DNA from: Verrucomicrobiota bacterium
GTDB taxonomy: Bacteria; Verrucomicrobiota; Verrucomicrobiia; Limisphaerales; JADLHS01
Length of the DNA: 7,396 bases
Reading direction: 5' to 3'
Assembly (NCBI GenBank): GCA_025360895.1
Contig: JANYBF010000612.1
Location: 1-7,396 of the forward strand
Positions 1-6,750 of this stretch are shown here, in pieces. Both the position numbers and the translations under genes were made by a program. Numbering within the stretch: position 1 is the first letter of the stretch; each line of letters starts with the position of its first letter. The notes under the pieces are model-generated. The model was not told where the DNA came from, did no database searches, and saw only the letters and a list, made by a program, of their open reading frames with translations.

Positions 1-106
1 GCGGCGGCGCAACGCGGCGGCGATTGGCCTGATCAACCTGATTTACAACCTGGCGCGTTACGAACAAATCGTGCGGTTGAAGTTATTACCGCTGCGCGCG
101 GTCTGA
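1..106 (+). CDS. C-terminal end of a probable IS5-like transposase (partial)
   Basis: The frame starting at base 2 is open from the window edge to a TGA at 104-106 and gives 34 residues. It ends in 'LIYNLARYEQIVRL' followed by 'KLLPLRAV'. A hydrophobic and basic tail of the type YNLxRYEQIVRL is, from memory, typical of the C-terminus of DDE transposases of the IS5 group. The DDE catalytic residues and the left end of the element lie outside the window, so neither the family nor its integrity can be confirmed. I see no clear terminal inverted repeat downstream, because there is no left end to compare with. The local base composition is GC-rich, unlike the A/C-rich stretch that follows. Alternative: the end of another basic protein. 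Confidence 0.5.
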   Translation, partial: RRRNAAAIGLINLIYNLARYEQIVRLKLLPLRAV

Positions 107-183
107 AACCCGCCGCTCAAACCAAGAATCGAAAGACAACCAAGCAAAAAACCAGAATTAAACGTCGGATAAAACACAAACAA

Positions 184-189
184 AAGGAG
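184..189 (+). promoter_or_regulatory. Shine-Dalgarno AAGGAG
   Basis: AAGGAG lies five bases upstream of the ATG at 195 and is the strongest ribosome binding site in the window. The other genes here have no comparable motif. This suggests that 195 was a real translation start, at least before any rearrangement. Confidence 0.5.
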
Positions 190-194
190 TCACC

Positions 195-416
195 ATGAAT
201 CCCATCACCCCAAACCTCGAACCCCAACCATCAACCCAACCCCGAAAAGTAGTTACCGGAGGTTCCCTCCAATCTAGAAATAAGGCGAGTAACGACGATT
301 CGCTCATCGCTGACAGAGGGCGTTATTTCTCTGTTGTCTACGCCGCCTCAAAACGCTTTCGGCTTCTTACTACTTCCATTTTAGCGCCCAAGTTGCAAAT
401 CCGAATGACGTTTTAG
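195..416 (+). CDS. Doubtful 73-residue ORF, possibly a truncated gene start
   Basis: The ATG at 195 has a well-placed AAGGAG, and the frame runs to a TAG at 414-416. The first ~18 residues (MNPITPNLEPQPSTQPRK) are rich in Pro, Asn, Gln and Thr. They read like the disordered beginning of a longer protein or a low-complexity leader. The remainder resembles no family I know and has no signal peptide or membrane segment. The change of base composition near 250 falls inside the ORF. This fits a real gene start fused to unrelated DNA, perhaps through activity of the neighbouring insertion element. It may also be a chance ORF. No function can be assigned. Confidence 0.3.
   Translation: MNPITPNLEPQPSTQPRKVVTGGSLQSRNKASNDDSLIADRGRYFSVVYAASKRFRLLTTSILAPKLQIRMTF
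276..330. repeat. 8-bp inverted repeat AGAAATAA / TTATTTCT
   Basis: AGAAATAA at 276-283 is an exact reverse complement of TTATTTCT at 323-330, with 39 bases between the arms. Smaller pairings (GCGA at 285-288 with TCGC at 300-303) could fold inside the loop. A separate short hairpin, GGAGG-TTC-CCTCC, lies just upstream at 258-270. Together these could form a structured RNA or be a relic of a mobile element end. At this length and AT content they could also be chance. Confidence 0.3.
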
Positions 417-531
417 CATTTGAAAGTCAGAGTGTTGTGAACAAATACCACGATAACTAAAAGTTTTCTTGCCAGTGTATTTTTTTAGTGGTACGGTTTT
501 CACATTAAGCCGACAACAAAAAGCCATAAAT

Positions 532-1383
532 ATGCTAAAAACAAACGTCACGCAACTTCATCCCAAAAGTAAGCGGCTTTCGCCCTTGGGTGGATTTACT
601 TTAATCGAGCTGTTGGTAGTCATCGCGATCATCGCGATTCTTGCGGCGATGCTGCTGCCAGCGTTGAGCAAGGCTAAGACCAAAGCCCAAGGGATTTCGT
701 GCCTGTCGAACCAAAAACAACTGACGTTGGCATGGATGATGTACTCGGACGACAATCAGAACAAACTCGTGGCAAATCATGACGGTGGCACTACCGATTT
801 TAATTTGAGTTGGGTGCCGGGTTGGTTGGATTTCACAGCCAACAATAGGGCTAATACTAACGTGAACTATTTGCTTCAAGCAAAAATTGGCCCTTATACC
901 AAGAGCGTTGGCATCTACAAATGTCCCGCCGACATTTACTTGTGCAAACAGGATGCCGTCCTGTTGCCCCGGGTCCGTAGCGTGGGAATGAATGGATTTA
1001 TTGAAGGCACCGCGTACAAGGGCGAGCACAAAGCGGGCGATTCTCACTGGTACAGTGGTTATTGGGCGTATGATAAAATGACTGATATCATCAAGCCTGC
1101 GCCCGCCAACCTTTGGGTTTTCGTAGATGAACATCCCGACAGCATCAACGACGGTTGGACGATTATGAGTCCCACTGATCTCAATAACTGGACCGATCTG
1201 CCGGCCAGTTATCACAATGGGGCATGCGGTTTTGGTTTTGCCGATGGTCATGCCGAAATCAAGAAATGGCTTGAAGCCAGCACGCGTGTAAAGGTGATCC
1301 AAGGACAACATAATGGTTTTCCGGCCCCCAACAGCCGCGATATCAAGTGGATCGTTGAACGTTCCACTGCAAAAAGCAGATAG
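532..1383 (+). CDS. H-X9-DG type prepilin-like protein (type II secretion pseudopilin family)
   Basis: This is a predicted exported, membrane-anchored pseudopilin of 283 residues. The leader ends in LGG, with predicted prepilin peptidase cleavage between Gly21 and Phe22. The mature start FTLIE has the conserved Glu at position 5 (Glu26). A hydrophobic helix, LLVVIAIIAILAAMLLPAL, spans residues 27-45 and is followed by 'SKAKTKAQ'. The globular part carries 'SCLSNQKQL', 'VDEHPDSINDG' (from about residue 198) and near the C-terminus H228-X9-D238-G239, the signature of the H-X9-DG class abundant in Planctomycetes and Verrucomicrobia. The frame extends upstream to a TTG at 469, but I chose the ATG at 532 because the preceding 21 residues do not look like a leader. 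No clear ribosome binding site is present. No secretion or pilus machinery genes are adjacent, so its assembly partners and role are unknown. It converges with the beta-helix gene, leaving 37 bases and no obvious terminator between them. Confidence 0.92.
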   Translation: MLKTNVTQLHPKSKRLSPLGGFTLIELLVVIAIIAILAAMLLPALSKAKTKAQGISCLSNQKQLTLAWMMYSDDNQNKLVANHDGGTTDFNLSWVPGWLDFTANNRANTNVNYLLQAKIGPYTKSVGIYKCPADIYLCKQDAVLLPRVRSVGMNGFIEGTAYKGEHKAGDSHWYSGYWAYDKMTDIIKPAPANLWVFVDEHPDSINDGWTIMSPTDLNNWTDLPASYHNGACGFGFADGHAEIKKWLEASTRVKVIQGQHNGFPAPNSRDIKWIVERSTAKSR

Positions 1384-1912
1384 CCTGATTCAAAGAATTA
1401 TGCCCCACGTCCCTGCGGAATTAATTTGGTTGAAGTCCAATCTGCTCAAACGGAATCTCTATAAAACTAGGAATCTTCGCAAAGACTAATGAGTCATCAC
1501 GAAGTCGGAAGTCCAGCTTCGCCGCATTGACAAAGCCCGGGTCGGTGTCAGTCACGAAACTGTCGGTCACGTTCCAGTTCCCCGTTTGCACGGCGCGGCA
1601 TTTCACGATTAAGTTGGCGCTCGCGTGATTCCGGCGCGGTTCGCCGGCAAATTCCATGAACCCTTTCAGTTGAGGATAGCGTTCGATATACGGCGGCTTC
1701 GTGATGTCCACGTCTTTGAGCAACTTCTCCTGCCACAACTCGCCGGTCAGGTATTCTTTCCACAGTTTGTCATTCCACGGGGAGCTGCCGAGAGCGAGGG
1801 GGCATTCGATAAAGATAGAGTTGCGCACGGTATTGTCATGGTCGCCGTGCGAGAAGACGGCGCCAAAACTTCCACCGGCGGCCTGATAGAAAATATTGCC
1901 AACCGCTGTCGT

Positions 1913-1917
1913 CCACC
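1913..1917 (-). other. Frameshift point 2 in the beta-helix gene
   Basis: On the minus strand the frame reading 'CAFYFDDGAGG' continues as the unrelated 'RQRLAIFSIRPP'. Adding one base within GGTGG restores 'TTAVGNIFYQAAGG' and then 'HDNTVRNSIFIE', which continues the beta-helix pattern. The break falls near codon 523 of the restored protein. Confidence 0.85.
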
Positions 1918-2946
1918 CGCGCCGTCGTCAAAATAAAACGCGCAGCTCCCATGGCTGCGCGTACTGCCGATGTGATGCCAGAAGTTGTAACGCAACACCG
2001 ATCCACGCTCGGACGGATTGCGTCCCATGTAAAACGAGCCGCAGTCGTCGGTTTCCATGCCCGTGTGATGAATTTCGTTGAACTCGATCAAGTGGTCGTT
2101 GCCCGTCAGTCCAATAGCTTGGTGCGGTCCGTCGTTGAGCAGATTATGGGCGAGCCGGACGCCAACGCCGTCGAGGTGAACATGGTAAGCGTGGGTGCGC
2201 TGGCGGCGTGAAACGTTGTGGATGTGATTGTTCACCGCTTCGTGCCCGCTCGGCGTAAGCGTCTTGCGATCGCCGCCACCGATCTTGAGCCCGGCGGTGC
2301 CGGTATCGAAAATGTCGCAGGCCACCACGCGATGGTGCGTGCCGCCGTCCACCACAACGCCGTCCATGCCCGTGTTACGCACACGGCAGGCGACGATGCT
2401 GTCATTTTGTCCGCCTTTGATTTCAATTCCGTTTCCCCCGCACGCCTCGACGGTGAGGCCGCGCAGGGTGACATATGATGCGTTACGCAGCGCAACGACG
2501 GGCTGAGTCAGCGTGGACAACACCACCCGTGCGCCGCGCAATGATGATGGCGGCCAGAAAAACAACTCACCGGAATCGCGGTCAATGAAGTATTCCCCGG
2601 GTTGATCCAATTCCTCGAGCAGGTTCACCGCAAAGAACCGGCGGGCGCCGGAGTTTCCACTTCCCAGTCCGTAATGATGTTGCTTCGCCAGCGTGATGCG
2701 GTGCTCGTTGGTGTCTATGTTCTGAATCCGGATGGCTTCGCTGCTCCAGTAGTCGAAGCACCAGTAACCCTGCAACCAGACGGCAGGCGCACGCAGCCAG
2801 CGGGTCGGACGGTCGCTGTCGTACGCGAACGCGCCCAGTTTCTCCGAAACGTGATTGCGCCACGGCGCGGGGCCGCTTTCGATCATTTTGCTGAACTCCG
2901 CCCAACCGTTATTCGGCCAGCGGGCCAGCGTCATGCGCTGATCATT

Positions 2947-2951
2947 AAAAA
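2947..2951 (-). other. Frameshift point 1 in the beta-helix gene
   Basis: A run of five A on the + strand (five T on the coding strand) sits where the frame breaks. The upstream frame ends 'ILPELFLMISA' at a stop. One extra T would give 'ILPELFFNDQRMTLARWPN', the expected continuation of the family. The break falls at codon 177/178 of the restored protein. Confidence 0.85.
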
Positions 2952-3548
2952 TAGCTCGGGCAATATAGCCGCGCCGCCGAATTGATCCGGGAACGTTCCG
3001 TAGTTGGTGATTCCCAGTGACCGCAAATCCGCGTGCCGGACATGCGGGCACGCCGCCGCATCGAGTCTTTGGAAAATCTCCGGCGCGCTGATTGTCTGAC
3101 ATGCCTTCGCGGGCAAGGTGCGTCCGCCTGCGAGTCGCACTTCCTCCCCCTCAACTGCCCGATAAACCAGCGGGTGATTTGTTTCACCGCTGTCCTCAGT
3201 ACCAAGTTCAAACGTGGAGGCCAGCGCATATTCACCGCCGTGAATCCAAACCGTCACGCCGTCTGGTGGCAGCCCGCTGCTTTGTTTGAGCGAACGCACC
3301 GCTGCCCGCGCCCGCTCCAAAGATGCAAATGGCGCCGAGCGGTTTCCGCGATTGGAGTCCTTGCCATTTAAGGCGACATGAAATTCGGTCGCGTGGACAG
3401 CAACCAAACTCGCGAACAGGAAAACGAGTCGGGGGGGTAAGCCTTTCAATCCGCGCGGGATTCGACTCAGCAGCTGCATGGTGGAGCGATGTGTATAAAG
3501 TTTGAAATTCTGGTTGGCTTAGTGGCTCGTTGAGTGCCAGCAGAACAT

Positions 3549-6377
3549 CTACGGCGTCGCCCGCGACCGGAAGGAACGACCCGGGGAGGTGACCGTGATC
3601 GAGTTGGTGAACGTCGGTGGGCCCGTGAGCGGAATGGTGTTGGTGACCACGGAGGTCCAGTTCACCAAGTTGGTCGAGCTTTCCAGCACGTAACTGGTCC
3701 CCGGTTTTCCAGTTACCCCCAGCTTCAACAGGCCGCTGACCGGCGCGATGGTTTGCCAGTTCAACATCGGCACGCGGCTTTGCAGCGTGAACATGTCGAG
3801 GACCTGGTTGTGGTCATCGTAGGTTTCCCAAGAAAGGATCGGGCCATTCACTTCCATGAGGTCGAAGTGATATTTGCTCCATTCCACCTGCACGAAAGGC
3901 CAGTCGGCCACAATCTCAGTGTCCAGGGTGCCGCCGCCGCCGCCGCTGACGACATACACCACGCCATTGGTCGCACCGCGTTGATACGAGTGCTGATGAC
4001 CACTGATAACGATGTCCACGTTCTTCTGCGTGAAGAGCGGCACCCAGTCGGTTCGTACGAAGGGTTCGCCGATGTAACCGCCGCCGTTCCAGACATTCGA
4101 GAACGGTGGTTTATGAAAGCAAATGATACGAAAGGCGGCCTGCTGGGTCTCCGGGCGACTGAGTTCCGATTGCAGCCAGTTGAATTGTTCCGGGGAACCG
4201 CTGGTGTCAACTTCGCTGTCGAGGAAGATGAAACGGCTGTTGCCATAGTCAAAGGCGAACCATGATTCGTTGCCGGGCAGCGTGCTGTAGGCGTAAGCGA
4301 GCGCGTGTTCGCCGTCGTGATTGCCGCGCGCGTAAATAACCGGCGTGGTCTGGGCCGCGTTGAGCGTCTCCAGCGGTTTAAACCAGTAGTTATGCCACTC
4401 CGCAATGGCGTTGCCGCTGTTCACCATGTCGCCGGCCACGCAGATCATGTTCGGCGCGTGCGCCAGGAGATTGGTCACATGTGTCGCCAGCGTCACCGTC
4501 CCCGCGTGATTGTCCCCCCACCACGCGGTAACGAAGGGACTGGAGCGCTTGGGCGCGGTCTGGAAGGCGTAAGCCGATGTAACATTCGTGCCGCTGCGGA
4601 CGCGATAAACGTAACTCGTCTCCGTCGCCAATCCTGGAATGGTCGCGCGATGCACGAAGTGGGTGGTGTCAATTTGCAGCGTCTCAATCTGGCTCAGGGT
4701 ATTCTCGGTGATATTGCTCCGGCCCCAATCCACATAGTGGCGCACGAGGTTGCCATCGGTTTCCCAGATCAACGTCATGGCATTGGTGCGCACGTCCTGC
4801 AGCATCGGCAGCTTGGTGATGTTGGGTGTGGTAAGTGGAAACGGTTTCTGCAAACGCACGATCAAGTCATCCGCCATGCTGTCGTTGTCCGCGTCACGGC
4901 GATGCTTGCCGACGATTTCGAGCCGTAGTTTCCGTGTGCCCGCCGGCAGCAACCCCGAGAGGTTGCGTTGCAACCACACGCTGTCGGCAGCGATGATACA
5001 GCGGACGGCGGACAATTCTTGGTTCGCCGCGTTGAGATAGCCGACGCGATAAAAAACCTGGTCATCGAACGTGCCCGCCCCATAGAAATTTCGCAACCAC
5101 GCCTCGGCATCCAGCACGGCGCCACTGTCGAGATCGTTGGTCGTGAAGCCGGCGACAATCAAATCAATGTCCTGCCGCACAATGGCATTGCTGGCGGGCG
5201 TGTTGATGCCACCGTGGAAAAAGTTGACGCCGCCGTGCGGCGAACCCTTGCCTCCGGCGCTGTTGAGCACGAGTGGACTGCCGGTAATCGTTTGCCAGTT
5301 GGCGAACAACGATTCAAAACCGCCATTGGTTTGCAGCGCCTGACCGAAGAGCGGATTGGGCCCGGCGCTCGAGCCGAAAACAGAAAAATTGCCATCGCTA
5401 GAATCCGTCACCGCCGGGTAGCTGACGGAAGTGAGTTTAATGCGGTAATTGTTGGTGTCCCCCAGCGAAGGGTTAATGGCCCATACATAATTGCTCTGGC
5501 CCAACCCAATTTGCGCGAGGCTCCGAAAAAACACGCTGCCACGGTAAAGATCAATTTGCACCAAGCCGCTCGGATTACCCACCGTCCACGCGATCGTTGG
5601 CGAGCTGCCCGCTTGATAATTTTCACCGCCGTTCGGACTGACAACTTGCAGTGAATTGGGCGCGGCCGGCATCGGGATACCGGCCGCCGTTGGTCCGCCG
5701 AGCGCCGCAATATCGGCGGCCAGCATGGCTTCCGGGCGAAGTTGCACACTGTTCACCAAACCGCCGGCATTTTCCTGATCTTCATCGGCAAACAACAGCA
5801 CGGTTGACCCGATGGCCCAACGGCCGTCGAGCGCCAGCCCTGTGTTCTGTTGGACTTGCGTGCCGTTGATGAAACTGGTGAACGTCCCGGCCACGTTGTC
5901 CACGACGACCGCCAGGCGATTCCAGGTACCATCGGCGACGAGGCCGCCATAGTTACCCGAAATACCGAGGCCCTGGCTGCCATTCACAAACCATTCGCCG
6001 TCGTCGTTGTTGGCGGGCGAGTTTTGGTAAAGCACCGCCCAGTTGTTCGGCCGGCTCGGGAACATCACGTCAAAGATGAGCGTGTATTGATTCAACAAGC
6101 TGCCGCCGCCATTCGCGCCGAGTCCGGGCGTCATGGTGAAATAGGTACCGCGCGTGAAGGACGCCACTTGGGCGGTCTGCCCGCCGATGGTGGCGGCCGT
6201 TAGAATGACTCCCGCGCTTTGGGCCGGCGCCGCAAATCCGGTCGTCAGAGCCACGCCCCCCACCGATGAATTAAGATTGCCGCTAAAATCGTACTGCGCG
6301 ACGGCACCAAGGAGCGGGGAGGACGAGGACGAAAACCAAAGAGCAAAAAAGAGGAACGGCGCGGCGGCTTGTTTCAT
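3549..6377 (-). CDS. Secreted multidomain calcineurin-like metallophosphatase
   Basis: This is an intact 942-residue protein, predicted to be exported and to hydrolyse a phosphoester outside the cytoplasm; the substrate is unknown. ATG 6377 is preferred over an in-frame GTG at 6392 because it gives a standard signal peptide (MKQAAAPFLFFALWF, a run of five Ser, then LLGAVA). Domains in order are: a LamG/concanavalin-like lectin fold (~30-215); a Kre9/KNH-like 'SPNGGENYQAGSSPTIAWT' domain (~245-335); a jelly-roll-like module ending in 'DADNDSMADD' (~350-510); an FN3-like domain as found at the N-terminus of purple acid phosphatases (~515-608); the metallophosphatase core (~615-855); and a C-terminal 'YVLESSTNLVNW' module common in verrucomicrobial secreted proteins (~870-942). 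The five core motifs are present: D622-N-H624, GD650, GN686-H687-D, H755 in ICFHKPP, and H794-Q-H796 in GHQHSYQR. The GDxxY tyrosine of true purple acid phosphatases is missing (GDMVN). Boundaries are by eye. Confidence 0.9.
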   Translation of the reverse strand: MKQAAAPFLFFALWFSSSSSPLLGAVAQYDFSGNLNSSVGGVALTTGFAAPAQSAGVILTAATIGGQTAQVASFTRGTYFTMTPGLGANGGGSLLNQYTLIFDVMFPSRPNNWAVLYQNSPANNDDGEWFVNGSQGLGISGNYGGLVADGTWNRLAVVVDNVAGTFTSFINGTQVQQNTGLALDGRWAIGSTVLLFADEDQENAGGLVNSVQLRPEAMLAADIAALGGPTAAGIPMPAAPNSLQVVSPNGGENYQAGSSPTIAWTVGNPSGLVQIDLYRGSVFFRSLAQIGLGQSNYVWAINPSLGDTNNYRIKLTSVSYPAVTDSSDGNFSVFGSSAGPNPLFGQALQTNGGFESLFANWQTITGSPLVLNSAGGKGSPHGGVNFFHGGINTPASNAIVRQDIDLIVAGFTTNDLDSGAVLDAEAWLRNFYGAGTFDDQVFYRVGYLNAANQELSAVRCIIAADSVWLQRNLSGLLPAGTRKLRLEIVGKHRRDADNDSMADDLIVRLQKPFPLTTPNITKLPMLQDVRTNAMTLIWETDGNLVRHYVDWGRSNITENTLSQIETLQIDTTHFVHRATIPGLATETSYVYRVRSGTNVTSAYAFQTAPKRSSPFVTAWWGDNHAGTVTLATHVTNLLAHAPNMICVAGDMVNSGNAIAEWHNYWFKPLETLNAAQTTPVIYARGNHDGEHALAYAYSTLPGNESWFAFDYGNSRFIFLDSEVDTSGSPEQFNWLQSELSRPETQQAAFRIICFHKPPFSNVWNGGGYIGEPFVRTDWVPLFTQKNVDIVISGHQHSYQRGATNGVVYVVSGGGGGTLDTEIVADWPFVQVEWSKYHFDLMEVNGPILSWETYDDHNQVLDMFTLQSRVPMLNWQTIAPVSGLLKLGVTGKPGTSYVLESSTNLVNWTSVVTNTIPLTGPPTFTNSITVTSPGRSFRSRATP

Positions 6378-6474
6378 ATTACGATCTGTCACTACTAACT
6401 TACCTACCCGAAAATTTCCGTGAACGCGATTCCTATCCCATGAAATGCCGTGCCCGTCAACTTCTCATCCCAAG

Positions 6475-6493
6475 CCCAAGGCTTTGCCCTGGG
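6475..6493. repeat. GC-rich imperfect hairpin
   Basis: CCCAAGGC-TTT-GCCCTGGG forms an eight-position stem with one A/C mismatch and a three-base loop. It is not followed by a T-run on either strand, so it does not look like an intrinsic terminator. It lies in the divergent promoter region, about 100 bases upstream of the metallophosphatase start. It could be an operator or a leader RNA structure. Confidence 0.35.
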
Positions 6494-6621
6494 TCGAAAG
6501 AAAACAAGTTGCTCCCCTGCTCCCAATCGTTTCGCCAAAAATAAAAACTTCCTGACTCGACGCGGACACCCGTTCCGGTAATCTTCGCCCGCATGGAAAC
6601 CAAACCTCCATTGCCCGCGCC

Positions 6622-6725
6622 GCCATTTTAGAAAGTCGAAGCTAAACTGCCGTGGAGAAGGAAATTCGTTATTTGATCGCGCTGACACCACCGTTTTAAC
6701 CACTGCCATTTTCCAGAAAATCGAA
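6622..6725 (+). repeat. Imperfect direct repeat upstream of phnA
   Basis: GCCATTTTAGAAAGTCGAA at 6622-6640 recurs at 6705-6725 as GCCATTTT-CC-AGAAAATCGAA, differing by a two-base insertion and one substitution. The copies start 83 bases apart, and the second ends 25 bases before the phnA ATG. They could be regulator binding sites or the trace of a small duplication. Confidence 0.4.
6673..6700 (+). promoter_or_regulatory. Weak sigma70-like promoter candidate for phnA
   Basis: TTGATC at 6673-6678 and TTTAAC at 6695-6700 are separated by 16 bases. Each matches the consensus at four of six positions, and the pair lies about 50 bases upstream of ATG 6751. The match is weak and made by eye. Confidence 0.2.
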
Positions 6726-6750
6726 CCTTTGATTGTCACTTTGAATTCGC

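Larger units (their letters stand above)
107..531. other. Gene-poor stretch between the transposase end and the pseudopilin gene
   Basis: This region of about 425 bases contains only the doubtful ORF at 195-416. From about 107 to 250 the + strand is strikingly rich in A and C and poor in T and G. Near 250 the composition changes abruptly to mixed sequence, which could mark a junction left by insertion or deletion. A weak promoter-like pair (TTGCCA at 469-474, TACGGT at 492-497, spacing 17) precedes the pseudopilin ATG, but the -10 element is poor. The closely packed T-run at 480-486 is probably just AT-rich upstream DNA. No tRNA or recognisable riboswitch was seen. Confidence 0.5.
1421..3479 (-). 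pseudogene. Secreted right-handed parallel beta-helix protein, broken by two -1 frameshifts
   Basis: Three consecutive frames make one protein of about 686 residues if one base is restored at each of two points (about 2947-2951 and 1913-1917). The start at ATG 3479 gives a signal peptide: basic residues, then LVFLFASLVAVHA, with likely cleavage after residue 30. Next comes 'FHVALNGKDSNRG...PFASLERARAAVR' (33-62), the usual N-terminal strand block of secreted beta-helix enzymes. The middle has repeated coils such as 'YVTLRGLTVEACGGNGIEIKGG', 'NDSIVACRVRNTGMDGVVVDGG' and 'DHLIEFNEIHHTGMETDDCGSFY'. The C-terminus, 'DPGFVNAAKLDFRLRDDS...IPFEQIGL', is the usual closing block. The overall pattern recalls glycoside hydrolase family GH141 and related polysaccharide-active beta-helix proteins, but I cannot fix the substrate or catalytic residues. 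It lies 69 bases downstream of the metallophosphatase gene on the same strand. Whether it is a true pseudogene or an intact gene with sequencing errors cannot be settled here. Confidence 0.85.
6378..6750. promoter_or_regulatory. Divergent intergenic region between the metallophosphatase gene and phnA
   Basis: The region is 373 bases long and must hold the promoters of both divergent genes. It contains a 19-base hairpin (6475-6493), an imperfect direct repeat (6622-6640 and 6705-6725) and one weak promoter candidate for phnA. A 111-codon minus-strand ORF at 6404-6739 resembles no protein family and is probably chance. No strong Shine-Dalgarno sequence precedes either start. Confidence 0.5.

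Noticed and set aside
469..531. TTG start for the pseudopilin, adding 21 residues
   Set aside because: The added residues do not resemble a prepilin leader, and no ribosome binding site supports the TTG; ATG 532 already gives a standard leader.
601..1311. 236-codon open frame on the minus strand opposite the pseudopilin gene
   Set aside because: It lies wholly antisense to a strongly supported gene, has no family-like motifs and no plausible start context.
1384..1420. Possible bidirectional terminator between convergent genes
   Set aside because: No convincing stem with a T-run was found on either strand in these 37 bases.
3932..3946. Short CCG trinucleotide run
   Set aside because: It encodes the poly-Gly stretch after VVYVVS in the phosphatase, a common glycine-rich segment in this fold, so it needs no separate explanation.
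3534..4265. 243-codon plus-strand frame opposite the metallophosphatase catalytic region
   Set aside because: Its translation is rich in Arg, His and Val without motifs, typical of the antisense frame of a GC-rich gene. The minus-strand frame carries all five metallophosphatase motifs.
4968..5654. 228-codon plus-strand frame opposite the phosphatase N-terminal half
   Set aside because: Antisense shadow with no recognisable domain; the minus strand encodes the continuous secreted protein.
6386..6392. CTGTCAC resembling a Pho box half-site, with a similar TTGTCAC at 6733-6739
   Set aside because: Neither has a second half-site at the expected 11-base spacing, and the first overlaps an alternative start codon. 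Single 7-base matches are expected by chance.
6404..6739. 111-codon minus-strand frame in the divergent intergenic region
   Set aside because: It has no family resemblance and no ribosome binding site, and it fills nearly the whole promoter region needed by two divergent genes.
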